Shown in pieces: positions 1 to 9,695 of a stretch of 20,744 bases of DNA (position 1 is its first letter; each line of letters begins with the position of its first letter). A program made the translations under genes and the position numbers. Origin of the DNA: Ophiothrix spiculata (taxonomy: Eukaryota > Echinodermata > Ophiuroidea > Amphilepidida > Ophiotrichidae); NCBI GenBank assembly GCA_000969725.1, contig JXSR01S074469.1; one strand, written 5' to 3'. The notes under the pieces are model-generated. The model made no database searches. It saw only the letters and a program-made list of their open reading frames with translations, and was not told the DNA's origin.

Positions 1-595
1 TAAATATTAGAATGCCGTATTTTTCTTTTGTTTATATAAAAATTGCAATTTTTGCCTCAATGGAATGCTCAATTTGTAAGTATATTATGCAAATGCGTAT
101 ATCAGACAAAATGTAGATAATGTAGATACTTAAAACAGGCAATTCACAGCTCAAAAAACCAGGGCGAACTCAAAGTCGTAATTCACGTCAGGTTTTTCGG
201 GCAAAACAACGCGGGTTTGTTACATTATCATTCAAAATCAACACAGCATATTTATAAAATATTGTTTTTATTTCAATAAGAAGTATCAAGCCTACAATCT
301 GTCAAAATTTGAAACCAGTCGAATTGTTCGAACATCGTGAAATTATGAGGTTTCGGCGAAAAAGTTGCGGCGAAAAAGGGTCAACTTTTTCGAAGTAGTC
401 TTTAGTTGTCATTTTGACTGTGATAATGGAGGTGAAATCACTAGTAAATAATAATGTATAAATTAGAGACACTATTCAATATGTACGCCAAAAATTGTGA
501 TATTCTGATAGATGTAAGTAGGTAAAAACTTGCAGTAAACATGACATTCAGCCGAGCGAGACGTTTTTAGGGACTGTAGCCTTAAGGTTTATTGT
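1..595. other. AT-rich sequence, no gene recognised
   Basis: I see no coding frame or recognisable element in this stretch. The one local structure is a small inverted repeat, CGAAAAAGTTG at 357-367 against CAACTTTTTCG at 382-392. Two near-identical GGCGAAAAAG words overlap it. Homology to the copy B block near 15.7 kb fades out to the left of about position 596. Confidence 0.6.
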
Positions 596-1288
596 CATAA
601 TTAAAGTCATTAAGATGTCTGGTTGAGTTCTTGAGTACGGTTGGGTAATTTCTAAAAATTTTCTTTATGATTGGAATATTACAATAATCTTGAAACTAAT
701 TTTAGTTGGTCAAATTCAAAATACCTTTTAAATTCAAAGTGGTGTTGAGTACTTTCCATTATCAAAAGTCACAGTTAATTTTCATACACATGTACTAATT
801 TGTGATTGAACACATGCAGCGTTAAGTTACAAAGTAACAGATTATCCGGGCTGATTATGCTACATAACACGTAAAGCAGCACTTAGTAAATATAAAGCTC
901 TAACCAACTTTGTGTAATAATTTTGACCGTATACAGAATATCTTGGCCAGGCTTTGAAGGTGGAAAGTTCCTACGCACTACTAATATGGTTCATATTACT
1001 CGGAGTCTTTTTTGTAAACAGAAATGAAGGAGTTCAGTTCCGATGATCCGTGTAAGATGATGACAAGATCCTTTAGTTATTTTAGTGTTACAAACTAGCC
1101 AAGTTAATATCTTTAGTTACCGATCGTATTTCAAGATTAGCCACATTTACATGTTTGTAAATTTCCCTTCATTGCGTTTATTAGTTCATTTGCATGGTCT
1201 TTGCATATCTAAAAAAATCATCTGAACAAACCAAATTAACTGAACAGTAAAACTACTACCAGTTCTCTTGCTAATTCTATGAATTAAT

Positions 1289-1571
1289 AATTTAACTATC
1301 TTCAACAATAGAATTAGAGTTGTATTTAGTAGATTCGTCAGGATTGGTAGATAATAGTATATTACAAGTTCTATATCCTAATCCAGTATGTTTTCTAACC
1401 AGTGGACTTCTCGACAAAACATACTATCTTGGCCGATACTTAAATGGAATTGCCTCTTCCGATACTAGTTGATGGTATCCTAGAGACGATGTTGCTAGAC
1501 CTTTTGACATTCGACCTCTTTGGAATCAGCACATAAGCAAGAATATAAGAAAGTTGATACTGCCCTCGTCT
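1289..1571. other. Copy A-specific block of about 280 bp
   Basis: Copy B passes directly from GAATTAAT to CTCGGGTCATATTGG (near 16572), while copy A has about 280 extra bases at the same place. The block lacks obvious terminal inverted repeats. It contains a 10-bp stem, AGTATGTTTT at 1385-1394 pairing with AAAACATACT at 1416-1425. It may be an insertion in A or a deletion in B; two copies alone cannot tell these apart. Confidence 0.65.
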
Positions 1572-1925
1572 CGGGTCATATTGGTGTCCATTTCTTTTAG
1601 ATTTGTGCAGCCACTTTTACACATCGCAAACCGACGCACCAAGACCAATACTTCAACTTTCATTTTCATCATTCATTACATTAAAATTTGAGAATAATCC
1701 GCAGATTAGCCCAGATTAAATGTTTTTTAAATGCATAACAATGCATTTTGTAAGCTTTGAAAAATACTTTGTTAACCCATTACTGATTAATCTATTCACT
1801 GGAGTCAATAACTATAGATAAACATGTTTTAATCCGTACTGACTTGTTTTTGTTTGCATGAGTGAAAGCAAAAGATTTCGTATAAAACAATATAAACAAT
1901 CACCTACGTTTATGCCGTTAGATGA

Positions 1926-2228
1926 ATTCGCTTTTCCTGTCAATTACTATTTTATAAACTTTTTAAGACTAAAAACTTTGTCCTTTATTTTACAAAGCAT
2001 TTGAACCAACTTATTGTATCATATGAATATAACATTGTTACAGAGGAGAAAGATAGAGTACCCGAAGAAAAAATTACATTAAGCGCTAGATTACACATCA
2101 TCAAACGTAAGTCATCCGGTAATAGATACCCAATACAACCCCTCACATGTAGGATAATCTCAATGAATAATAAAAAGAATTGTGTCTCATGCCGTAAGCA
2201 GCATTCCAGTTTAATTATTAAAGCCTGA
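1926..2228 (+). pseudogene. Short open frame shared by both duplication copies, function unknown
   Basis: An open frame runs from just after a TGA at 1923 to the stop at 2226-2228. From about 2030 on it is nearly the same as the frame at 17023-17229 in copy B, sharing residues such as VTEEKDRV and EEKITLSARLHIIKRKS. I do not recognise a family. The natural start is unclear: the first 75-residue stretch begins at a TTG, not an ATG. A strong splice-donor-like AAACGTAAGT lies at 2104-2113 and a pyrimidine-rich tract ending in AAAG lies just upstream at 1980-1997, so an exon ending near 2107 is conceivable. In the shared part I count five amino-acid-changing and two silent differences between copies, which argues against constraint. 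It could be a decayed exon carried by the duplication, or chance. Confidence 0.3.
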
Positions 2229-2325
2229 AAGATCTTAGAAAATCAAGTTGAATAGAATGTGATTTTTTTTTTGTGAGCTGTGGTTTAATTTTTTAGACAC
2301 TTCACTTAAAATTTTGGACATTGTG

Positions 2326-2472
2326 GGTATCGCTATCATTGTGAAGTCCCAAGAATGCAAATGAGGATAATGAGCTTTATTCCGTTGTTGAGTACCCTGT
2401 TATATGTGCGGTAGAGCATTGTATTCAATTGGCTCATTTGCATTCTTGGGACTTCACAATGATAGCGTTACC
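2326..2472. mobile_element. Foldback hairpin element (40-bp arms)
   Basis: The arms at 2326-2365 and 2433-2472 are reverse complements with a single mismatch over 40 bp (outer end GGTATCGC against GGTAACGC). They enclose a loop of 67 nt. Copy B lacks it: there AAAATTTCGAAAATTAT runs straight into AACAGTG (around 17560-17582). This suggests a non-autonomous palindromic insertion that postdates the duplication. I could not define a clean target-site duplication, so the exact ends are approximate and the superfamily is unassigned. Confidence 0.8.
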
Positions 2473-2495
2473 AAATTATGACAGTGTTTATAATA

Positions 2496-2643
2496 GCTAG
2501 GTTGCGCAAACTGTCGTTCGGTCAAACCGAACGGAAAACAGCCTCGTAATCTTTTGTTATTCATGAATATTCGCATGGGTAAGTCATGAATAACAAAATA
2601 ATTTACGTTCGGTTTGACCGAACGACAGTTTGCGCAGCCTAGC
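2496..2643. mobile_element. 148-bp palindromic MITE, copy 1
   Basis: The ends GCTAGGTTGCGCAAACTG and its near-perfect inverse are flanked by TA at 2494-2495 and 2644-2645. Each arm contains its own hairpin, CGTTCGGT-CAA-ACCGAACG (the opposite arm reads TTG in the loop). A second arm pair, TTTTGTTATTCATGA against TCATGAATAACAAAA, closes the centre. No coding capacity is present. Copy B has no such element at the matching place (17574-17600). TA flanks and full-length palindromy fit a Tc1/mariner-type MITE mobilised in trans, but the superfamily is inferred from the TA alone. Confidence 0.88.
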
Positions 2644-3152
2644 TATATTATGCGGCCACTACCGGTACTGAAAAAAGAAAAAAAGAAAGAAAACAACATT
2701 TGTGATGTGAATAGCTGCTAGGATTACCATAAGCAATACAATTAATAACATTCGCCCACCAGTGTTGGATTGATGATGTTATGGGTCATTAAAGAAGGAA
2801 ACAACGTGTTTGTTTAAAAATAAAGAAATTGAACTAATCAATTCTATATAATCGATTTGAAATTCTGAAATGTGCGTTTGGCTAAATGACTATCATCAAC
2901 GCTGACATCTCAAAACGATGCGTGTAAGATTAGTTTCTTTCTTCTACTTTCGTTCTGAACGCATAGAGAGTAGGTGTTGTAAACATATGGGGTCAGTCTA
3001 TATAATTCTTTATGAGCTACCAAATATTTGGTCAATAAGTCTTTGTTATTACATAAATTCCATTTATTTCATTAATTAAGATAATAAAGAAGTATATAGA
3101 CTGACCCCGTCTGTTTACAACACCCAATCTCTATGCGTTCAGAATGAAAGTA

Positions 3153-3724
3153 CACTCTAAGAAATTTCCCGTAAATTTTACGGTTAAAATCACTGGCAAT
3201 TTTGTTGCCAACACTTTACCGTAAAATTTACAACTTGCCGTAAATTATTCTACGGTATTTTAGAAATTTCCCGTAAATTTTACGGTAAAATCACTGGCAA
3301 TTTGGTTGCCAACACTTTACCGTAAAATTAACAATTTGCCGTAAATTATTCTACGGTATTTTAGAAATTTCCCGTAAATTTTACGGTAAAATCACTGGCA
3401 ATTCGGATGCCAAAACTTTACCGTAAAATTTACAACTTTGCCGTAAATTAATATACGGTATTTTACTGGCAATACCAAGGGAAAATATGCAGCCTTAGTA
3501 CAATAACTAAAAATATATTTTATATTTAGTATATATTTTCTGTGGTGTCAAATTGTCTTTTTTGCTAATAATTTACGGAACTTCCCCGTTTTTTCCACAT
3601 ATTTACGGTAAAATCCCGTAAAAAGACGTCAAATTTACATTTCATCCGTTAATATTTTCTTACGGGAATTCACCGTTAAAGAATACCGGTTTTTACCGTA
3701 AAAATACGGTCATTTCTTAGAGTG
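3153..3724. mobile_element. 572-bp TA-flanked element with CCGTAAA-rich tandem repeats
   Basis: The ends are inverted: CACTCTAAGAAAT on the left and ATTTCTTAGAGTG on the right. They are flanked by TA at 3151-3152 and 3725-3726. Copy B carries the uninterrupted target (GAATGAAAGTATAAGAAA near 20047). The left half is three tandem units of about 101 bp. The right half has CCGTAAA and ACGGTAAAA words without regular tandem order. No ORF is present. This looks like a non-autonomous DNA transposon. Repeats with ACGGTAAAA and TGGCAA/TTGCCA words also occur in fish genomes, but that comparison is from memory and untested. Confidence 0.88.
3161..3465 (+). repeat. Tandem repeat, 3 units of about 101 bp
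   Basis: Units start with GAAATTTCCCGTAAATTTTA at 3161, 3263 and 3364. Each is itself built of inverted words: CCGTAAATTTTACGG, then TGGCAA...TTGCCA, then TTTACCGTAAA and TACGGTATTTTA. The second and third units differ by only a few substitutions and an indel, so expansion looks fairly recent. All units lie within the 572-bp element. Confidence 0.93.
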
Positions 3725-3726
3725 TA

Positions 3727-4023
3727 GAAGAAAGATACTAATATTACAAGCATCGTTTTAAGATGTCAAAATTGATGACAGTCATTTGACAAAAAGCACA
3801 TTTTATAAATCAAGAAGAATCAAAATTAAAGTGAATGAGAAAGAGTGATGATCTGCACACTCAAGAGAGATTTTCTTTTAACTTAGAAAGGAAAGTGATC
3901 CTTTTCACTCTAGTTTGATGTATGTCGTGGGAAGATGGACATTGGGGAGTTGTTCACGAGCTTATTATTTACAAATCAATGCCTTTGTCTGATTTACAAT
4001 CACTTCCGTTGTTTTGAAGATAA
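3727..4023 (+). repeat. Dispersed repeat family segment, copy A member
   Basis: The word CATCGTTTTAAGATGTCAAA (from 3751), followed by ATTGATGACAGTCA and later CTAGTTTGATGTATGTCGTG (from 3911), recurs at 20082-20265 (copy B). It recurs in more diverged form at 11086-11275. Partial relatives of the later part occur near 7521 and 9561. The family is non-coding here and its full length is not determinable from this window. Confidence 0.75.
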
Positions 4024-4025
4024 TA

Positions 4026-4173
4026 GCTAGGTTGCGCAAATTGTCGTTCGGTCAAACCGAACGGAAAACTGCCTCATAATTTTTTGTTATTCATGAATAT
4101 TTGCATCGGTAACTCATGAATAACAAAATAATTTACGTTCGGCTTGACCGAACGACAAGTTGCGCAACCTACC
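4026..4173. mobile_element. 148-bp palindromic MITE, copy 2
   Basis: It belongs to the same family and has the same length as 2496-2643, with the nested CGTTCGGT/ACCGAACG hairpins retained in both arms. The left flank is TA at 4024-4025. The right end reads CCTACC then TA (4174-4175), one substitution away from the expected CCTAGC. Copy B reads GAAGATAATGACAAGTC without it (about 20350). Two members in one 4-kb block that are both missing from copy B indicate activity after the duplication. Confidence 0.88.
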
Positions 4174-4562
4174 TAGTGACAAGTCATTTAACGAATGGCA
4201 TAGAGTTTAATAGTGCGTTTTGAGGATTTTTCTCAATACTTAAAATCTTAGACGTACTGACAACGCAACAACCAGCTTGTCAGGCAATGTTTATATCAGT
4301 TCATATTAATGAATCACGAATTCTTGAGCATTTGCTAACGGAGCTTGGTCAGATTTCTCAAAATTTAGTTTTCAATGTCATATGAGAGATGACTACTCAA
4401 AAGGTCTAAATTTCAAATTCAACTTATAAATCAGACAAACCGTTTTGATTTTATGGGCAAATTTGTATTTCAGAGCCGCCTAAACCTTACTGTGTAAAAT
4501 TAATTATGGTTACCATATTAAATTAAACACATTTGCATATATATCTCCTAAACGGAAAATAA

Positions 4563-5435
4563 CTAAGCTAGGCACAGCCACATCTGAGTCAAACACTATG
4601 ACTTTCACTTGATAATTATATCCTATGTAAATCTGTGACATTAAAATACCCATTTTTCACTTTTTTGTTTATAACTTTAAAAATATGCATTTTTTTGAAA
4701 AAAGAAAAACAATTCGTCTTAGTTTGACCTTTCAGGTTCAGTTCAAATCAATTTTACCCCTCACAACAATTTAGGCTATGTGTGGGAATGAGTCAGAAAT
4801 CGTCATTTTAGGCCAAAATTGACCAAAAAACAGGCATTTTTGGGAAAAAAAGTTAATTTTGACCCTTAAATTTGGTTCTGACAAACTTAAAAGTAGGTTT
4901 GATCTGTTTTACATAGAAACAGTTAATTCTTTTTATTCAATGAGGTTAGAATGTTTTACAATATGCGATCAGAAATGCCTATTTTGCTCCAAAATGAGCC
5001 TAAAAATGAGCGAATTTGGCCACTTTACGAGCAAATTTGGCCACTTTTTAACTTAAAACGTTAATTTAATCCATTTCCAGTTGGAGTTTCTTAACCAAAT
5101 TTTACACATGTGTTTGATAGGGTATTTAAAACAATTCTGATAAGAAAAAATAACTCTCTGGCAAAAAATGTAACATTCTGGCAAGTTTCATTATGGCAGA
5201 CTTTCAGCAAATTCTTCAATGGTTTCTTATAGCACATGATGGAGGGATTATCAGAAAATATACCCTATTCTAGCGACACAAAATTGCCAATAATTTGACT
5301 TAGGAGTGACGAAATTTACTGATTTTGGTGTCATTTTATTTGTAATGAGATCCTCTTTCCAAAAAACTCACTTGCATACAATTTAAATCAGTTTAAAATT
5401 TGTTTGACTGTGCCTAACTAAGCCGTGCAATTTCC
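4563..5435. mobile_element. Probable old terminal-inverted-repeat element, about 870 bp
   Basis: CTAAGCTAGGCACAG on the left is matched by the inverse of CTGTGCCTAACTAAG on the right (two mismatches in 15). TCAAACA follows further in on both sides. The interior is A/T-rich with repeated words (ATGAGCCTAAAAATGAGC, and two copies of AATTTGGCCACTTT near 5014-5047) and no meaningful ORF. The outer word resembles the TAGCTAGG end of the 148-bp MITEs, which may be coincidence. No empty site is available here. Confidence 0.45.
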
Positions 5436-6215
5436 CATGGGTTATGAGAAAAATATGACCTTTCAGTACCAAAATCTCAAAAAGTTTGAAAAAAAAAAGC
5501 AATCGGACCATGAACAAAACAAGGTTATCAGAAAAAAACGAAATAATGTTTTATACAAAGTTATTGTAGTTTAGCTAATAAGAAACCATTCTTTTCATTT
5601 GTTCTCAATCATTTGAATGTTGCATCAATATTAATATTAAAACTAAATTAAATTCCCTGTTATCTGCATAAATTACGATGTTACTGGTTAGAGTATAGAA
5701 CTTCTATGAGATGAGGATGGAAAAAAACATTGAATACATATTTGAGGATAACTAAAACTTATAATGGCCTATGGACGCAGTTACGAAATAGTCAAATGAT
5801 CAAAATTGTTGTTGAACATAACAAATACTGTGGCCAACGTTTAAGATAGGGGTGATGAACACAGATATCAGTTTAGCTCTTGAGGCAGAAGGAATATTGA
5901 CTTAATTCACATAACTCAATTTAAAGCATTGACAAGTAATTGTTTCGGCTAAAATCAAAAGTTCTTTACAATTTTCTGTCTTTCTCATCACGGAGGCGTC
6001 CCCTTGAATTTGCACTATTGGGATTAGCCTGGCTCTCAACCGAATATTGTAAAAAAATAAATTAATAAATACTGGTTTTACTTTTCAGTAAGGTGTTGAT
6101 GTACTTGATGTTTTCATATTATAAATTTTTTTTAGCATTATACCACTACCAGTACCCTTAAAGTGCTAAACGCACCGCAACCGCGCCGCAAACGGATAAA
6201 AGGAATCTTAGCTTA
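5436..6215. other. AT-rich stretch, nothing recognised
   Basis: There is no open frame of note, no RNA gene and no clear repeat pair inside the window. A short GC-richer patch (CGCACCGCAACCGCGCCGC near 6171) lies just before the element beginning at about 6223. Confidence 0.5.
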
Positions 6216-6222
6216 ACCGGTA

Positions 6223-7345
6223 GAGGGGTTGTTGACCCCCGATTTTTTTTTAGAAAGGAACCACCTGTGAACTTTGTGTTGCTGTCAATAGATAGGTATA
6301 GTCCTCCCCTATCCAACAATACCAAGATCACAAAAATCGGCTAAGGCGTTACGTAATTATGACGTCATAAAATATTTCAGGTTGAAAAACCGGAATTTGG
6401 CAAAAATGTCAGATTTTTTTTCTGAATAACGGAATTTCATCCGGATTTTTAACAAATAACAAAAGAAATGATAATTCTTACAAGCCCTGAAAGTCTCATA
6501 GCATGCATATTTTTCAAAATGGCGATTTAACTCCCTAATTTGTTATCAAAATGACCGCAAAGGATGTAAAAGATATTACCCAAAAAGCCTGGGTCCGGTT
6601 GCTTTTGCGTTTTTATGCAGCGGGGAATAAACCTTAAGGCTAGAGGAGGGTTAAAGATGAAAATGTATTGATTAAGTGTCCACCAAAATGTTGAACAGCT
6701 CCTGTAACAAATAAATTTTTAATTTTACTAAACTAATACTCCTGGCTCTAGGGGTACTTCGCGGCCATCTCTGTTTCACTCGTCCACCCATGATTTTTAT
6801 TGATCTACATATTCAGGACATTCAGAAAAACTTAAATGGACAATTTGAATTTGCCTAATTTTTTCTCTAGCGTTTTTCAAAATGGCCGCCAAATTTATTA
6901 CTTTTCCATTTTGGATTTGAAACATGTTAATAACTTTTTTAATGACAAATGATCTTACTATTATAACCACTAAGTCATTAACAATTGATTATATTGATAA
7001 TTTCATATTTTTAATGCTGTTTTTGTATAAATGTTGTGTGAAAAACATATTTTAGCTTATTTTGGCGGCCATTTTGAATTTCAATATGGCCGACAATATC
7101 AGGACACTGACAATTAACTTTAAAATATCTTTATTGGGTTCCCTGAAAACATAGGTGTAGACTCCAGAATCAGCTTCCTGAAAGTTATGAAATAGGCGGC
7201 CATTTTGGAAAAACGCCCTCTAGAGAAAAAAAAAGTTTTGATATCTTTGGATAGGGGAGGATCATACCTATCTATTAATAGCAAAACAAGTTTATACGGG
7301 GTTCCGTTCTAAAATATTAGGGGGAGGGTGCAACACCCCCACCCC
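6223..7345. mobile_element. Inverted-repeat element of about 1.1 kb with terminal hairpins
   Basis: The arms at about 6223-6315 and 7249-7345 are imperfect reverse complements. The inner part is best conserved: AATAGATAGGTAT then TCCTCCCCTATCCA on the left, inverse on the right. Each extreme end folds on itself: GGGGT-TGTTG-ACCCC on the left, GGGTG-CAA-CACCC on the right. The interior holds at least four CAAAATGG-type words (near 6516, 6877, 7061 and 7199) in both orientations, several as AAAATGGCCGCC or its inverse. No protein is encoded. It is probably a decayed non-autonomous DNA transposon. Confidence 0.6.
6450..6640 (+). repeat. Dispersed repeat, related to 9195-9475
   Basis: GAAATGATAATTCT and the 40 bases after it, plus GACCGCAAAGGAT followed by a GCCTGGGTC-like word, recur in the same order near 9210-9425. 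The second copy has about 100 extra bases between the two words. This is an old interspersed repeat that shares space with the inverted-repeat element at 6223-7345. Confidence 0.6.
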
Positions 7346-8030
7346 TTTTGATGACGTGTTGCAAAAAATAGCTCAGGAGGACAAGGGTTTAAGCGACAGA
7401 TGACTTAATCCAATATTATAACACTTACAAATGTCAAACTTGACGTTAATACCAGATTTGACAGTACCGTGTTCAGTGGGCTTAAAGTTTTTGTTTACGA
7501 TTTTTGAAAAAAAAATCCAGTTTGACGCCTTTCTTGGAAATCTAACAAAGATGGACATAGGGGAGTTTTTTTTATTTTAACCTCCGTTTGTTTTGCAATC
7601 ATTTACGTTGTCTTAAAGATAATGAAAAGGGATCTTACGAGTGATAGATATAAAGTGTCTGTCATTTTCAGTTATGTTTCCTTTGTTGAGTTTTACTTTA
7701 TATAGAATTGTTATTTCAAAAGGGATTTTTCGAAGAGAAGGCGTTTGCTTTATTTTTTTTTTGCATGTATTGTTTACCTTATAATACTCACTAACAACTG
7801 TTTGCATGCATTGTAAACATTGTTCTAGGTACAAAATATTGATATAAACATGAATATTAAGCATTCACATTAACGCCACAGATTACATCAGTACAAAACT
7901 CGGATTAACTTCATGGAATGCCTTTAGTGAACAGGGATCAAGTTAATGGATAATTATAGAAAGTGTGTCATACTCAAAGTATTATCACAGTTCATCGGAA
8001 GCCTCTAGGGTTTAGGTTTTTTAAGATGCT
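7346..8030. repeat. AT-rich stretch with a dispersed-family fragment at 7515-7625
   Basis: Around 7519-7575, AGTTTGACG then GGAAATCTAACAAAGATGGA and GGGGAGTTT match the member at 11255-11305. TTAAAGATAATGA near 7613 parallels the TTGAAGATAATGA junction of copies A and B. The remainder, 7630-8030, shows no element or gene that I can support. The frames on the minus strand here look like chance. Confidence 0.5.
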
Positions 8031-8200
8031 TTACCAGCTAAGTGATTGAGGGCTCCGGAAATATCTTAAATCATTGATGCCATTAGGCGTGTTCAAATCC
8101 CGGGGGGGGGGGAAGCACCCAACTTTGGTTTTGGTAGGCGTGTGCGGCCCCGATATCTGAAACCCTAGTCTAGTGAACGGAAGATCGACTCTGAAAAGGA
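8000..8200. repeat. Possible SINE-like block with a tRNA B-box-like word
   Basis: GTGTTCAAATCCCGG (8090-8104) resembles a tRNA B box (pol III promoter half), and a run of eleven G follows (8102-8112). CTCTAGGGTTT near 8004 and the inverse of AAACCCTAGTC near 8161 make a short inverted flank. No proper cloverleaf or correctly spaced A box is convincing on the plus strand; an A-box-like TTAGCTGGTAAAGCATC lies on the opposite strand (8027-8043). A decayed tRNA-derived SINE is possible but unproven. Confidence 0.25.
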
Positions 8201-8219
8201 GGTCTAATGTCGAGTCCAC

Positions 8220-9190
8220 TCGACATGTTCAGCCATAAAAATTTACACCATTTTGTGAATGTTTTTATAACACCATTCAATTATAAGTAGACTTCTCAAT
8301 TCAAAAGAAAAGAGTTATAAAACTTGATCTATTATGTAAGTGTCAGGTCATCAAAGAGATTATTAATCACATAACAAAGACCAACAATTGAACAAGCAAT
8401 TGACCAATCAATAATCAATTAACTTATTGAATAGCTATTGTGTGTTAAGAGGATAAGCTTCAACCACAATAAATAATTAGTTATTTGTGTGGGATGACAT
8501 GGTCACTGTCAAAGGAAGGAATTGTATATCCTGGGTCACATTTTCCTAGCAGGGAGAGGGTTAAAGGACCAAATAATGACCCTTCAGAACTAGTTTTTGC
8601 GTACGAGCCATTTTTTCGAGGTGAGGCGATACTTTTTTGGGAGTCTGTATTTTAAACGGAAGCATGACTTTTCAATTTCAAAACAAAAATAATAACAAAC
8701 ACATTGGTTGAAAAACACCATACAGTCAAAACCTAGGTCACCTTATAGAAGTACCCCACTTTTATTCATTAAAATGACTGAAAGGTTTTTGACAGAGATT
8801 TCTTTAAGGTATTAGGTCAAATTGTACATTTTTACACAACAGGGAAACACGAAAGGGAAAATCCTACAACATCCCAATTAGACAAGAATAAAGTATTTAC
8901 CCCATCACCATTGTAAAGTAATAAAGAATGTAAAACCGATTTATACGGTACTTTGCAAACCTATTCATGTTTTATAACCTTTCTAGAATACTTGGTTTCA
9001 ATAATATGTTTATCTGAGAAACGGATTGTAGTTCTGTTCATAGATTATCTTTCTGCTGTTGCATAATTCGAAGGATACTTAAGTGGATAACTGAATGATG
9101 AACAGGTATGTTACTTGTATTAAAGGACCAAAAGGGCATAAATGGCTACATTTTTATAATTTTGTTCTAGAGATATAAGATTTTTTATCA
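8220..9190. other. AT-rich stretch, nothing recognised
   Basis: CAATT words cluster near 8380-8425 (CAATTGAACAAGCAATTGAC, then AATAATCAATTAAC). I see no ORF, RNA gene or element ends. Confidence 0.5.
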
Positions 9191-9194
9191 TGTT

Positions 9195-9610
9195 TTGCTA
9201 ATAAATAAAGGAAATGATAATTCTAGCATGTCCTGTAAGTTTAATGTACATTTATTGCAGATATTTGTTTTCAAAATGACGACATTACTTTTTTGAAGGT
9301 GGCAAAGATACCAAGTACTCACTGACTTTGTCTGTCTACCATACCCTACCTAAAGTTGGTATCCTTGAATTTAGTCATTAAAAAGACCGCAAAGGATTAA
9401 TAAAAATACTCAAATGCCTAGGTCTCTTTTTTTAAAGTTTTTTTTTTTCGACGAAAACCGTTAAGGTATAAAACAAACCTCATCCCCACACCCTTAGGAA
9501 GACAAGGAATAAAAAGAAACCAATTTCAACTAAGAAGGAAAAAAATCATTTTCAAGTCTATTTTGACGTATGTCGTGAAAATGAATAAAAAATGGACGTC
9601 GGAAAATTTA
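9195..9610 (+). repeat. Dispersed repeat fragments related to 6450-6640 and to the 3.7/11.1-kb family
   Basis: The first part (9205-9425) carries GGAAATGATAATTCTAGCAT and GACCGCAAAGGATTA, matching 6455-6600. The second part (about 9510-9600) carries AATTTCAACT, GGAAAAAAATCATTTTCA and TTTTGACGTATGTCGT, matching 11220-11275. The adjacency suggests that both word sets once belonged to one longer element; this is inference from order alone. Confidence 0.5.
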
Positions 9611-9695
9611 AATAGCATGTAATATGACTATCAGTGGGTATTAAACAAAAAAAAAATTTATACTTTAAAATATATTTTGAATTATTAACACTTTA

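Larger units (their letters stand above)
2860..3840. repeat. Large inverted repeat in copy A, arms of about 140 bp, right arm interrupted
   Basis: The left arm (about 2868-3001) reads AATGTGCGTTTGGCTAAATG through GGGGTCAGTCTATATA. The right arm is its inverse: about 3096-3150, then the 572-bp insertion, then about 3727-3815. A spacer of about 95 bp lies between the arms. The same inverted arrangement exists in copy B (19500-20140), so the palindrome predates the duplication. The outer ends lose similarity gradually and are not exact. No protein is encoded. Confidence 0.8.
596..4530 (+). repeat. Segmental duplication, copy A
   Basis: This block aligns in the same orientation with about 15745-20741. 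Shared landmarks include CATTAAGATGTCTGGTTGA (613 and 15760), the stretch around 945-1075 against 16185-16315, the short ORF at 2001 against 17023, GGCCACTACCGGTACTG (2653 and 17596), and the 4480-4520 segment against 20690-20735. Alignment is broken only by discrete insertions present in one copy. Copy A carries its own hairpin, two 148-bp MITEs, a 572-bp element and an extra block of about 280 bp. The boundaries are judged by eye; the right boundary is uncertain because copy B runs to the window edge. Confidence 0.9.

Noticed and set aside
1187..1205. Octamer-type ATTTGCAT/ATGCAAAT words (also near 10236, 13246, 16472) as regulatory sites
   Set aside because: Such words are expected often by chance in AT-rich DNA, and the repeats shared between duplicated blocks explain their recurrence.
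7320..7346. Rho-independent terminator-like GC hairpin
   Set aside because: It is the end of an inverted-repeat element with a matching structure at the other end, and nothing else suggests bacterial DNA.
8027..8105. A functional tRNA gene
   Set aside because: The A-box-like and B-box-like words are on opposite strands and no acceptor or anticodon stem can be built.
8031..8219. 62-codon minus-strand ORF
   Set aside because: It reads across the G-run and the SINE-like block and shows no domain.
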